Positions 1 through 6,205 of a stretch of DNA of 64,000 nt are shown here, piece by piece. The translations under genes and the position numbers were made by a program. The notes under the pieces were generated by a model. It ran no database searches and was not told the DNA's origin. It saw nothing but the letters and a program-made list of their open reading frames with translations. Numbering within the stretch: the stretch's first letter is position 1; every line of letters begins with the position of its first letter. The stretch comes from Lysinibacillus mangiferihumi. Its GTDB lineage: Bacteria; Bacillota; Bacilli; Bacillales_A; Planococcaceae. The stretch covers positions 35,950-99,949 of the forward strand of contig NZ_PYWM01000020.1 of the NCBI RefSeq assembly GCF_003049665.1. Reading direction: 5' to 3'.

Positions 1-358
1 CTAGTGGTTCATTTACATCGTGTTGTACATCAAACGGCAATATCGTCCATGTACCAACTCTGAATTGTTTCTTGCTTTCAACCGTTTTAATTCGGTGGTG
101 CTGTAGCTGCAAAGCCTCTTGAGTACCTTTTGACATGTAAACATCTAGCCCTCGATTTAACACCGATTCCACGCCTTTACAGTGGTCTTTGTGCTCATGG
201 GTAACAAGTACACCACCAAGGCTTGAAGTCTCGAAATTAACGCCCTGCTGTATCTGTTTGAAGCTGATACCACACTCTAGGAGTAGAGGGGTGCTACCGT
301 CTGTAATGTGATAGCAATTCCCCTTACTTCCTGTAGCTAGAGTTTTGATTTCAATCAT
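1..358 (-). CDS. Metallo-beta-lactamase-fold hydrolase, phage-type (3' part beyond window)
   Basis: Partial gene; the first 119 codons are visible and the rest lies to the left of the window. Residues 54-59 read HEHKDH, the HxHxDH metal-binding signature of metallo-beta-lactamase-fold hydrolases and nucleases, preceded by the usual TGSKGN turn near the N-terminus. Its ATG overlaps the TAA of recT (TAATG), so the two are translationally coupled. Small proteins of this fold are common next to recT in phages of Gram-positive bacteria. A nuclease role in recombination is inference; the active substrate is not known from sequence. Confidence 0.85.
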   Translation of the reverse strand, partial: MIEIKTLATGSKGNCYHITDGSTPLLLECGISFKQIQQGVNFETSSLGGVLVTHEHKDHCKGVESVLNRGLDVYMSKGTQEALQLQHHRIKTVESKKQFRVGTWTILPFDVQHDVNEPL

Positions 359-1281
359 TAGAAACCAGGTCCATCAGTGAACGATGCTTGCTGTTGTTCT
401 ACTGGCTTTTTAGTTGCAACTACTACCGTTGCCTCAACTTTTTCAGCAGGTTCGTTAGAAATATCAATTACTTCTGAATTAGCGTTTTGCTCAATTTCTC
501 GCTTCACTTCTTCAATGTCACCCATATCTTTAACCGTTGGCTCAAACTCGTTTTCTGTTGTTCGATTAACAGATTCTATTAATAGATCACTATCATCAGA
601 TGTATTAATAAAGGCTTTTGAAGCTCGGTTGATAACTGTACGTTTCGCCATTTCTTGGGGATATTTATTTTGAACATTTTGCGTTTTAGCTGTTGACCAT
701 GCTGTTGCAATTTCATCCATTGTCATAACCGTTAAGAATTGATAGCCGTCCTCGCGCTCAATAATACAATAAGCACCTTCGATGTCCTCTTTTTTACCTG
801 TAGCAGCTTTCCAATTTACTTTGTGAGCTTTAAAAGCTAATTGACCACGTTCGTTGTATTCGACCTCGAACTCTTCGCCTTTCCAGATAACATTTGCCCA
901 TATATCCTTTACACCATTCAATCTTTTAAGGACTGCTTGAGTACCATGATAAGAACGTAGGAATTGCAATTTGTCACCGTATGGCACGAAATAACCTTGT
1001 TTTTTAGCTACAGATAACCCTTGTATTGCCATGTCTTGTAATGCAAAGGCAACTGATTCAGGAGTTACTTTATCAATCAAAGCTTTGCTACTACCGAAAT
1101 CTACGGCTGTCAGTGTGAAATAAGCTGCTTGTAAGGCATTAACTGCTGAATAGTTATCAGGTAAGTTAATTTGACCTTGTTGTTTCATTTCCTCAATCTT
1201 TTTGGCTACTTGCGTAACGAAAGCGTTTTGTTTTTCTTTTGTTGCCACCTGTTGCTGTTGTTGTGCTACTTGATTTGTCAT
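358..1281 (-). CDS. recT: RecT-family single-strand annealing recombinase
   Basis: 307 residues, about the usual length for RecT. The central part (about 40-230) has the family's typical sequence, including the YGDKLQFLRSYHGTQAVLKR stretch; the Gln-rich N-terminus and acidic C-terminus look disordered. RecT proteins coat single-stranded DNA and anneal it to complementary strands in phage recombination. AAAGGAGG lies upstream of the ATG, and the start overlaps the preceding stop as TAATG. It sits in a leftward operon between a Rad50-like ATPase (two genes upstream) and a metallo-hydrolase. No RecE or YqaJ-type exonuclease is visible in the window. Confidence 0.93.
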   Translation of the reverse strand: MTNQVAQQQQQVATKEKQNAFVTQVAKKIEEMKQQGQINLPDNYSAVNALQAAYFTLTAVDFGSSKALIDKVTPESVAFALQDMAIQGLSVAKKQGYFVPYGDKLQFLRSYHGTQAVLKRLNGVKDIWANVIWKGEEFEVEYNERGQLAFKAHKVNWKAATGKKEDIEGAYCIIEREDGYQFLTVMTMDEIATAWSTAKTQNVQNKYPQEMAKRTVINRASKAFINTSDDSDLLIESVNRTTENEFEPTVKDMGDIEEVKREIEQNANSEVIDISNEPAEKVEATVVVATKKPVEQQQASFTDGPGF

Positions 1282-1508
1282 TACTTAACATCCTCCTTTG
1301 TCACTTCTAAAAATCGAACTTTTGTTAATTCATTAAGAGCATCTCGTAAATGCAACGCTTGTGAAATTGTTAGACGGAAATTTGGTGTATCTTCATGGAA
1401 AGGGAAAGCCATTTCGATTATTGGATACCCATTTAATGAACGTAATACGATGCAATCGTCAGTCGGGATAAATGTCGCAGCGTCAATTTGCACTGTTTTA
1501 ATAGTCAT
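1281..1508 (-). CDS. Small phage protein of unknown function
   Basis: 75 residues; not recognised. GAGGAGG precedes the ATG, one base separates it from the upstream stop, and its own TAA overlaps the recT ATG, so it is tightly embedded in the recombination operon. The sequence looks like a small alpha/beta protein ending in a charged helix. Position suggests a recT-associated accessory protein, which is inference from location only. Confidence 0.7.
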   Translation of the reverse strand: MTIKTVQIDAATFIPTDDCIVLRSLNGYPIIEMAFPFHEDTPNFRLTISQALHLRDALNELTKVRFLEVTKEDVK

Positions 1509-1509
1509 A

Positions 1510-1704
1510 CTAGATAGCCTCCTCGTTTTTTTCTAATTGAGATTCACCCACAAATACAACTGCGTCATATGGTGCATCTAAAACTACACCATACTCCATA
1601 CCAGGCTCTCTAAAATCGTTATAGTTGTACACTTTGCCGTTTAAGCGAATATCTTCTGTTAAGCTTGAAACAATTACTTTATCGCCAGTTTTAAATTTAC
1701 TCAC
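1510..1704 (-). CDS. Small phage protein, SH3/KOW-like barrel suspected
   Basis: 64 residues starting at GTG, with AAAGGAGG upstream. The N-terminal KFKTGDKVIV followed by short beta strands resembles small SH3-like or KOW-type barrels that bind nucleic acid, but similarity is weak and function unknown. The start abuts the stop of the ATPase gene. The block GGAGGCTATCTA, covering the ribosome-binding site, occurs almost identically in front of this gene and the next one (1281-1508), suggesting a local duplication of the translation signal. Confidence 0.65.
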   Translation of the reverse strand: MSKFKTGDKVIVSSLTEDIRLNGKVYNYNDFREPGMEYGVVLDAPYDAVVFVGESQLEKNEEAI

Positions 1705-3729
1705 TTAGATAGCCTCCTTTAACTCAATTGGGTCTAGCTCGACACGTAACTGCTTGTCCTTTTCAGAAACCACTAAGCTAATAAGTTGAGTTTCCACATC
1801 TATAAACTTGGTTACAGCCTCGGCATTATCCACGAAAATGGGTGCTAGGATGCCATAATGAGCTGATAACGTATTGATGATGTCTAAGCCAACATTAATT
1901 TTCGCTGCATTATTAAGGCCAGTGCCGTATGGTACGCCTTTAAATGTCGTTTCACATACTTCGTTTAATCCGCCATTTACTTGTGTATCAAATAGCTTGA
2001 ATCGTGCGTATTTAAACTTACTGTTAATACGTTCGGTAAGCATGTTTACTTTTGTTCGGATAAATTCATCGATAAGGAATGTTGTTTGTTCAAGCTTTTC
2101 GTACTCTTGAGCAAGTTTCACCTGTTGATCTTCAAGCTCAATGATTCGCTCTTTACTCGCTTCGATGTTTGCATGTTGAGATAAAGCATTGTTGCATCCA
2201 TTACGAATGAACTTTAATTTTTCTATTTCTTCATCGATGTCAGCGACAGCTTCATAAGCATGTTCATTTAACTGCTTAATTTCAGCCTGTAACGCTTCAA
2301 TTTGTAGAGTGATAGATTTGTATTCATCAGTCACTGTCACATCTGGTACTGATGTTTGAGCTTGTTGCAACTTATCTTGATATTTAGTTAATTCATTCTG
2401 TGCTGATTCAAGCTTGTTCTTTGCAGCATCTAATTCCATATTTGCGGTAAATAAATCTTCATTTACTTCGTTGTGACGACGTGCTTTTCGTTCCTTTTCC
2501 TGTGCCAACGATCTTCCCTTATCGTTTACGGCTGACAATCTGCGAGCCTTTTCCTCATTAAACTGCGCTTGTGCTTCATTTCGAGCAGCCTCGACCTGTT
2601 CTTGAGGTAATTCTTGTTTACAAGTAGGACACTCGCACTTATCCTCATATTCAAACTGAGTATCGTTGTGGTGAGTCCACTCTTTACGCAACTCAACTAG
2701 CTGATCTTCTGTACGCTGAATGTCATTGGATAGCTGTTGTAACTCATTTTCTTTCGAGTTTTTATAGTTCTCTTTATGTTTAATTTCAGATTGAATAATT
2801 TGTACGTTACCTTGCGCTTCTTGAACACGCACTTGAAGCTTATTAATTTCTTGCATGCTATCAGTTTCAAACGTTCGTTTAAGATCAGTACGTTGCATTT
2901 CTAACTTTTGCAACTGGCGCTGTTTATCAAGTACTGATGCACCATTTTTCACACGGATTTTCTGTTGCTGTAGTTCATCCATATCAGCTTCGATTTGTTC
3001 AACTTGTTCACGCATTTTTTCAATGTCCACAGTCGTTTCCGGCATCATCTTATTGATTTCGTCAATGCGGACTGGAATCTTTTCGAGTTCGTCATTAATG
3101 TGTTTCTTTTGGCTAGTAATGATTTTCTTCATGTCCTCCATTGTCTTTCCGTTAAGAAGGTCATTCAATTTAGCCAGCGACGGATTTGACGCAATGACAT
3201 CTTCATCCGAAATGTCACCACAAATTTCAATAAGTAAGGCACGACGATCTTGCCATTTCATTTGTTCATTGAAATACGTTGGCGAAGTTAAAAGCTTAAA
3301 TACTTCTTCATCCACGATTTCAGCAACTTTGGCCGTATAGTCTTTTTTAGACATTGGTACATCATCTACAAAATGTTCAACTATATGCCCTGTAAACTCT
3401 GCTACAGCTTGACCACGTTTTTTCGTCCATTTCTCTTTGTAAATTTTCTTTAAAGTAACTTGTACACCATCGATTAAAAATGAACCTTCTACCGTATGCT
3501 CTAGATTGTGTCGTTCGGATCCGTCACCGTTTAATGTCTTGATGGCAAAATCCTTTTTGTTATTGCTATCTTTATCGAATAATAGCCATAAGAACGCATC
3601 AAACGTTGTAGTTTTACCTGCCTCGTTGTCACCAAAAATCTGTGCATTGCCACCGTCTAATTGAATATCTAATGATTTAATGCCCTTGAAATCACGTAAT
3701 TTTAAAACTACCAACTCAATTTTCTTCAT
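1705..3729 (-). CDS. Rad50/SbcC-like AAA ATPase with zinc hook, phage recombination
   Basis: 674 residues. Walker A GDNEAGKT is at residues 33-40; two long coiled-coil arms flank a CPTC zinc-hook motif near residue 366; the C-terminal head contains PIFVDNAEA as the Walker B region, with DN rather than the DE usual in Rad50/SbcC. This domain order is that of SMC-like ATPases that tether or process DNA ends, normally with an Mre11/SbcD nuclease. No such nuclease is adjacent; the metallo-hydrolase three genes downstream is a possible partner (inference). AGGAGGGCAAAAAAG precedes the ATG; a structured leader lies upstream. Confidence 0.9.
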   Translation of the reverse strand: MKKIELVVLKLRDFKGIKSLDIQLDGGNAQIFGDNEAGKTTTFDAFLWLLFDKDSNNKKDFAIKTLNGDGSERHNLEHTVEGSFLIDGVQVTLKKIYKEKWTKKRGQAVAEFTGHIVEHFVDDVPMSKKDYTAKVAEIVDEEVFKLLTSPTYFNEQMKWQDRRALLIEICGDISDEDVIASNPSLAKLNDLLNGKTMEDMKKIITSQKKHINDELEKIPVRIDEINKMMPETTVDIEKMREQVEQIEADMDELQQQKIRVKNGASVLDKQRQLQKLEMQRTDLKRTFETDSMQEINKLQVRVQEAQGNVQIIQSEIKHKENYKNSKENELQQLSNDIQRTEDQLVELRKEWTHHNDTQFEYEDKCECPTCKQELPQEQVEAARNEAQAQFNEEKARRLSAVNDKGRSLAQEKERKARRHNEVNEDLFTANMELDAAKNKLESAQNELTKYQDKLQQAQTSVPDVTVTDEYKSITLQIEALQAEIKQLNEHAYEAVADIDEEIEKLKFIRNGCNNALSQHANIEASKERIIELEDQQVKLAQEYEKLEQTTFLIDEFIRTKVNMLTERINSKFKYARFKLFDTQVNGGLNEVCETTFKGVPYGTGLNNAAKINVGLDIINTLSAHYGILAPIFVDNAEAVTKFIDVETQLISLVVSEKDKQLRVELDPIELKEAI

Positions 3730-3733
3730 CTTT

Positions 3734-3744
3734 TTTGCCCTCCT
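3734..3744 (-). promoter_or_regulatory. Ribosome-binding region of the ATPase gene containing GGGCAAA
   Basis: On the minus strand the site reads AGGAGGGCAAA, six bases before the ATG. Its GGGCAAA part is identical to the minus-strand loop sequence of the two tandem hairpins at 5576-5644. The plus-strand loop of the second hairpin (TTTGCCCT) is the exact 8-base complement of this site, so a loop-to-SD interaction is conceivable. An 8-base match can occur by chance. Confidence 0.4.
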
Positions 3745-3745
3745 G

Positions 3746-3754
3746 TGGTATGAT
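3746..3754 (+). promoter_or_regulatory. Extended -10 promoter (TGGTATGAT) for a tiny plus-strand RNA
   Basis: TGG directly precedes TATGAT, an extended -10 element of the sigma-A type; no good -35 is seen. It fires away from the ATPase gene and towards a terminator that ends only about 50 bases downstream. Confidence 0.45.
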
Positions 3755-3760
3755 GATGTA

Positions 3761-3803
3761 AATATTTATTTGTTAAGACCACTGTTCGCGCAGTGGTTTT
3801 TTT
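3761..3803 (+). ncRNA. Predicted tiny RNA, about 43 nt, ending in an intrinsic terminator
   Basis: A start about seven bases after the TATGAT gives a transcript that ends at the terminator CCACTG-TTCGCG-CAGTGG followed by seven T (3779-3803). It has no coding capacity. It is antisense to the 5' leader of the ATPase mRNA, close to its ribosome-binding site. A second copy of this promoter-terminator arrangement is at 4585-4633. Alternatively the hairpin only blocks antisense transcription entering the operon. Confidence 0.4.
3779..3803 (+). terminator. Intrinsic terminator, plus strand
   Basis: Six-base-pair GC-rich stem CCACTG/CAGTGG with loop TTCGCG, extendable by A-T and G-T pairs, followed by TTTTTTT on the plus strand only. 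Confidence 0.75.
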
Positions 3804-3948
3804 GATGGCTTAACCATCAATCTACTTACAAAACTGTCATCGCAACTGGGGTCTATTGACTGTCGCTCGCTCTTAAAAGCAGGTCATGGCGTACTGTGCT
3901 AGGTTTTATAAATAGATTGCTGATCCCATCAGGCTACAAGCCCGATGG
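3802..3948 (-). ncRNA. Structured leader RNA element A (unrecognised family)
   Basis: Read on the minus strand: a 5' hairpin (3948-3926, CCATC-G-GGCT-TGT-AGCC-T-GATGG); a 17-bp long-range stem between 3919-3903 and 3834-3818 enclosing 68 nt; then a 3' hairpin TTGATGG-TTAAG-CCATCAA (3820-3802) sharing three bases with the stem. The two irregular pairs of the long stem and the one in the 5' hairpin are G-U in minus-strand RNA but A/C mismatches on the plus strand, which fixes the strand. It fills the gap between the 35-residue gene and the ATPase gene. Element B (4087-4189) has the same plan. No known riboswitch or ribozyme is recognised. Confidence 0.6.
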
Positions 3949-3955
3949 ATAGCCG

Positions 3956-4063
3956 TTACAGTGATAATTGAGACAATTCGTGCTCAAGTAACCACTCTTG
4001 GAAACTAAACATTTCCACCTCAACTGCACCTGTTTCTTGCTTATAAAGTTCAAATAATTCCAT
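3956..4063 (-). CDS. Small phage protein, 35 residues
   Basis: The ATG at 4063 is preceded at good distance by GGGAGG, so I take the 35-residue product beginning MELFELYKQETG rather than a longer frame from a TTG at 4183 that would run through a structured RNA. The product is acidic and helical with no recognised domain. It lies between the two structured RNA elements; similar very short proteins are common in early phage operons. Function unknown. Confidence 0.6.
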   Translation of the reverse strand: MELFELYKQETGAVEVEMFSFQEWLLEHELSQLSL

Positions 4064-4086
4064 TGTTAAAACCTCCCTTGTTATGT

Positions 4087-4189
4087 ATGGGCTTTTCCCA
4101 TCAAGCAGCTTGTAAATTCCAAAGAGGAAACGGCTAACCAACCATTTACAAACTGCTTGACGAGAGCGAGTTTCGACTCGCAAACGTCA
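4087..4189 (-). ncRNA. Structured leader RNA element B (unrecognised family, relative of element A)
   Basis: Minus-strand order: a two-tier 5' hairpin (4189-4158; TGACG/CGTCA outside a 3x3 internal loop, GCGAGT/ACTCGC inside, CGAA loop); a 16-bp long-range stem between 4160-4145 and 4116-4101, with one U-G pair that would be C/A on the other strand; an internal hairpin TTCC-TCTTT-GGAA; and a 3' hairpin ATGGG-AAAAG-CCCAT (4101-4087), its 5' arm overlapping the end of the stem. As in element A, the 3' hairpin begins TTGATGG. The ribosome-binding site of the 35-residue gene follows directly. Role unknown; a protein- or antisense-controlled leader is possible. Confidence 0.6.
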
Positions 4190-4193
4190 GATA

Positions 4194-4517
4194 CTAAATT
4201 TCTTTTACTTCAACTTCAATGTCGTTATCTTCATCTGCTTTCAAGATATTTACAGCTGGGAAATGCCAGTTTTCATCCTGTCTAACTTTCCCTTCTAAAG
4301 CAATTTCCCCATATCCTTCTATAAAGCCACCATAGTAACTACCGTTGTTGAAACGAGCACGGTATTGAGCAATGTGTTCAGCATGTTTAGCTAAACTCTC
4401 AAACTCATGCATGTGTTGATAGAAATTCTCCATCCAACTGTCATCCATCACTGATTCATCTAACTCGATTACATATTTATCTGTTCTTACAACTTCAACC
4501 TCAAATTTTCTTTTCAT
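4194..4517 (-). CDS. Phage protein of unknown function, 107 residues
   Basis: The ATG at 4517 is chosen because AGGGAG lies eight bases upstream; an upstream in-frame start (4556) lacks a site. The product begins MKRKFEVEVVRTDKYVIELD and is rich in acidic and aromatic residues, ending in an acidic tail. Such small acidic proteins occur in early phage operons and some act as DNA mimics, but there is nothing here to prove that. Next gene downstream is separated by structured RNA element B. Confidence 0.6.
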   Translation of the reverse strand: MKRKFEVEVVRTDKYVIELDESVMDDSWMENFYQHMHEFESLAKHAEHIAQYRARFNNGSYYGGFIEGYGEIALEGKVRQDENWHFPAVNILKADEDNDIEVEVKEI

Positions 4518-4572
4518 AATTAAGCTCCCTCTGTGCCATAGCACTTTATATTTCAAACGTCTGGTTTTGTGT

Positions 4573-4578
4573 TATAAT
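4573..4578 (+). promoter_or_regulatory. Extended -10 promoter (TGTTATAAT) for a second tiny plus-strand RNA
   Basis: Perfect TATAAT preceded by TGT (extended -10). A weak -35-like TTTCAA lies 16 bases upstream. It points away from the 107-residue gene into a terminator. Confidence 0.5.
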
Positions 4579-4584
4579 GAACTT

Positions 4585-4633
4585 GTATATGTTGTCGCTG
4601 TTTAATCGTTGCATCCGATTAAGCAGCTTTTTT
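4585..4633 (+). ncRNA. Predicted tiny RNA, about 49 nt, ending in an intrinsic terminator
   Basis: Transcription from the TATAAT would end at the terminator at 4597-4633, giving an RNA of about 49 nt. The irregular stem position is U-G on the plus strand and C/A on the minus strand, and the T-run is on the plus strand, so the structure belongs to this strand. It lies opposite the leader of the 107-residue gene and overlaps the end of the possible 29-residue frame at 4619-4708. Same layout as 3761-3803. Confidence 0.45.
4597..4633 (+). terminator. Intrinsic terminator, plus strand
   Basis: Twelve-pair stem GCTGTTTAATCG / CGATTAAGCAGC with loop TTGCATC and a following TTTTTT. Confidence 0.8.
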
Positions 4634-4708
4634 ATTGCCATTTAACTTTGCTAGCACATTCTTGTCACAAAAGAAATGTACATATATTAACCTTTGTTTT
4701 AATGTCAT
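4619..4708 (-). CDS. Possible 29-residue phage peptide
   Basis: An ATG at 4708 is preceded by GGAGG only three bases away, closer than usual. The frame gives a basic peptide beginning MTLKQRLIYVHFF and stops inside the terminator stem at 4619. It follows the 80-residue gene by 13 bases, consistent with the operon, but length and spacing make it doubtful. Confidence 0.3.
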   Translation of the reverse strand: MTLKQRLIYVHFFCDKNVLAKLNGNKKAA

Positions 4709-4721
4709 ATGCCTCCACGCT

Positions 4722-4964
4722 CTAGGCTTGATGCGCAAGTTTCTTCACCACTTTCGCTTTTTTTCCTTGCAAGTTTAGTTCAACCGCAATCGACCGCAAT
4801 TCCTTTCGTCTACGAAGTTTTTCTAGCTGTTCCAATGAATTATGTAGGTCCTGTTTGCGTTGTTTGGCTATGTCAGTTTCAAGTTTGTGTGCTAGTATTC
4901 TGATTTCAGCCGTTAAATCATCAATGCAAGATAATTCACGTTCTATTTGTTCATCTATATTCAT
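4722..4964 (-). CDS. Small coiled-coil phage protein
   Basis: 80 residues; residues 1-60 have heptad-like Leu/Ile spacing with many charged residues, indicating a coiled coil, and the tail is lysine-rich. Its ATG overlaps the TGA of the upstream HTH gene (ATGA), so it is translationally coupled and may work with it. No family recognised. Confidence 0.6.
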   Translation of the reverse strand: MNIDEQIERELSCIDDLTAEIRILAHKLETDIAKQRKQDLHNSLEQLEKLRRRKELRSIAVELNLQGKKAKVVKKLAHQA

Positions 4965-5479
4965 TTGATATATCCTTCCTTTTGCAGGTACTGGTAATGG
5001 CTATCCCAAACACCTGTGTAACTAATGCTCATGTGATCTGTCATTACAGCTATAAAGTTAGCTAATGCTGTTTGAGCTTCTACAGCTTCTTCAAGTGTGT
5101 CCATCATTAGTTGCTTCTCAAATGGATTAATTGCATCTTTCGGTTTTGATAAACTTGTTTTTTTAATTGCGTCAATCGCTTCCTGCAGTTCTTCTATTGT
5201 TTTCTCACGTACGCTACACCTATGAAGGTCTACATTTGGGCCATTCAAGTAGATAGGACCTGTACTTGTGTATTCATGTTGTACTGTTAAAGCAAGTTTC
5301 GGATTATCGAATCGACTAACCAGCGTTCTACTAATATCTGATGGCACTTTCGCCCGACCATTCTCATATCTAGATAGCCGTTCCCTTCCAACTCCAATAT
5401 CTAATCCAAGGCTTAATTGTGTTTCGGCGCCCCGCAGTTCCTTGATTAATCCCCCTACTGTATTTTCAGTGACATTCAC
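4961..5479 (-). CDS. Helix-turn-helix (XRE-like) phage regulator
   Basis: 172 residues from the GTG at 5479, which has AAAGG at proper spacing; a GTG three codons earlier overlaps that site. Residues about 8-60 form an XRE-type helix-turn-helix (LSLGLDIGVGRERLSRYENGRAKVPSDI); the C-terminal 90 residues are helical. Likely a DNA-binding regulator of early phage genes. Tandem hairpins lie about 100 bases upstream of its start. The 80-residue coiled-coil protein is coupled downstream. Confidence 0.7.
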   Translation of the reverse strand: MNVTENTVGGLIKELRGAETQLSLGLDIGVGRERLSRYENGRAKVPSDISRTLVSRFDNPKLALTVQHEYTSTGPIYLNGPNVDLHRCSVREKTIEELQEAIDAIKKTSLSKPKDAINPFEKQLMMDTLEEAVEAQTALANFIAVMTDHMSISYTGVWDSHYQYLQKEGYIK

Positions 5480-5563
5480 ATTTAACACCCTTTCTATTCA
5501 ATTAAGGTCACATTTCAGTCTAAAGTTAACTTGGTTGCAACCATCAAGTTTCAGTAATTTGTG

Positions 5564-5569
5564 TATAAT
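5564..5569 (+). promoter_or_regulatory. Possible -10 (TATAAT) before the tandem hairpins
   Basis: TATAAT on the plus strand would start RNA at about 5576, exactly at the first base of the hairpin at 5576-5603. There is no well-placed -35 and no TGn extension, so this is weaker than the two promoters at 3746 and 4573. Confidence 0.25.
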
Positions 5570-5575
5570 AATGGT

Positions 5576-5644
5576 TAAGAGGTAGATTTGCCCCTACCTC
5601 TTACTAGATTGGTAGTTTGACAGAGGCCATTTGCCCTGGCCTCT
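5576..5644. repeat. Two perfect tandem hairpins with identical loops
   Basis: Hairpin 1: 10-bp stem TAAGAGGTAG/CTACCTCTTA with loop ATTTGCCC (5576-5603). Hairpin 2: 8-bp stem AGAGGCCA/TGGCCTCT with loop TTTGCCC (5622-5644). The stems differ but the loops agree, as expected of a site recognised through its loop. Neither is followed by a T-run on either strand, so they are not intrinsic terminators. They occupy the gap upstream of the HTH gene. Strand of action is unresolved. Confidence 0.6.
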
Positions 5645-5645
5645 C

Positions 5646-5942
5646 CTAACTTGCTTTTAACTTTTTGATGGTTTGAACTTGATTTGTATTTTGTTCAATC
5701 CATTCAAAAACTAAATCCCTTGGATACCTTCCGTGAATATGTTCAAACTTAGGGAAGGTATCCATTTTTGTTAATTTATAAATGGCATTCCGTTCGCATT
5801 GGAATATTTCGCATAGATGTTCTTGCTTCAACATGTGAGGGTACTTGTTGATTGAGATGTTTTTCAAAACTTGTTCCATTTCTTCACGAATTATTAGTCG
5901 GATTTTTTCGAATATATTAGTGATAAAATTCGGATCAAACAT
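5646..5942 (-). CDS. Small excisionase/MerR-like helix-turn-helix phage protein
   Basis: 98 residues with AAAAGGAGG before the ATG. The middle (MLKQEHLCEIFQCERNAIYK, about residues 37-56) looks like the helix-turn-helix of excisionase-type DNA-binding proteins, followed by a short wing. Probably binds DNA in early phage regulation; whether it acts as an excisionase is unproven, and it is not next to the integrase. Confidence 0.6.
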   Translation of the reverse strand: MFDPNFITNIFEKIRLIIREEMEQVLKNISINKYPHMLKQEHLCEIFQCERNAIYKLTKMDTFPKFEHIHGRYPRDLVFEWIEQNTNQVQTIKKLKAS

Positions 5943-5965
5943 AATAGCCCTCCTTTTAATATGAT

Positions 5966-6205
5966 TTAATCTCTGTTTTCTGCTCGTTTAAGGGATTCAC
6001 TCGCTTGTTGTAAAATGATGATAATTTCATCTAATTCGTCATAATCAAGACTTAAAGTAATACCTGTGTTTTCTGTGAAGCCATTAGATACATTTCCGTC
6101 TACTATATTTATAGAAACTACTGATAAGGCACTATCAACATTTGTATCTGTTTCAATTGCAAATTGATCTGTGAGTAAAGCATTTTTTCTGATTAGTTCT
6201 AACAT
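5966..6205 (-). CDS. Phage protein of unknown function, 79 residues
   Basis: Small acidic protein, no recognised motif; ends in a helical region. Its ATG overlaps the stop of rha (TAATG), showing coupled translation with that gene. Function unknown. Confidence 0.6.
   Translation of the reverse strand: MLELIRKNALLTDQFAIETDTNVDSALSVVSINIVDGNVSNGFTENTGITLSLDYDELDEIIIILQQASESLKRAENRD

Noticed and set aside
4064..4183. N-terminal extension of the 35-residue phage protein to 75 residues from a TTG
   Set aside because: No ribosome-binding site at the TTG, the extension runs through structured RNA element B, and a good GGGAGG precedes the internal ATG.
3802..4189. Structured elements as tRNAs or tmRNA-like genes
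   Set aside because: No T-loop, anticodon arm or acceptor pairing of tRNA type.
5576..5644. Tandem hairpins as intrinsic terminators
   Set aside because: Neither strand shows a T-run after either stem.
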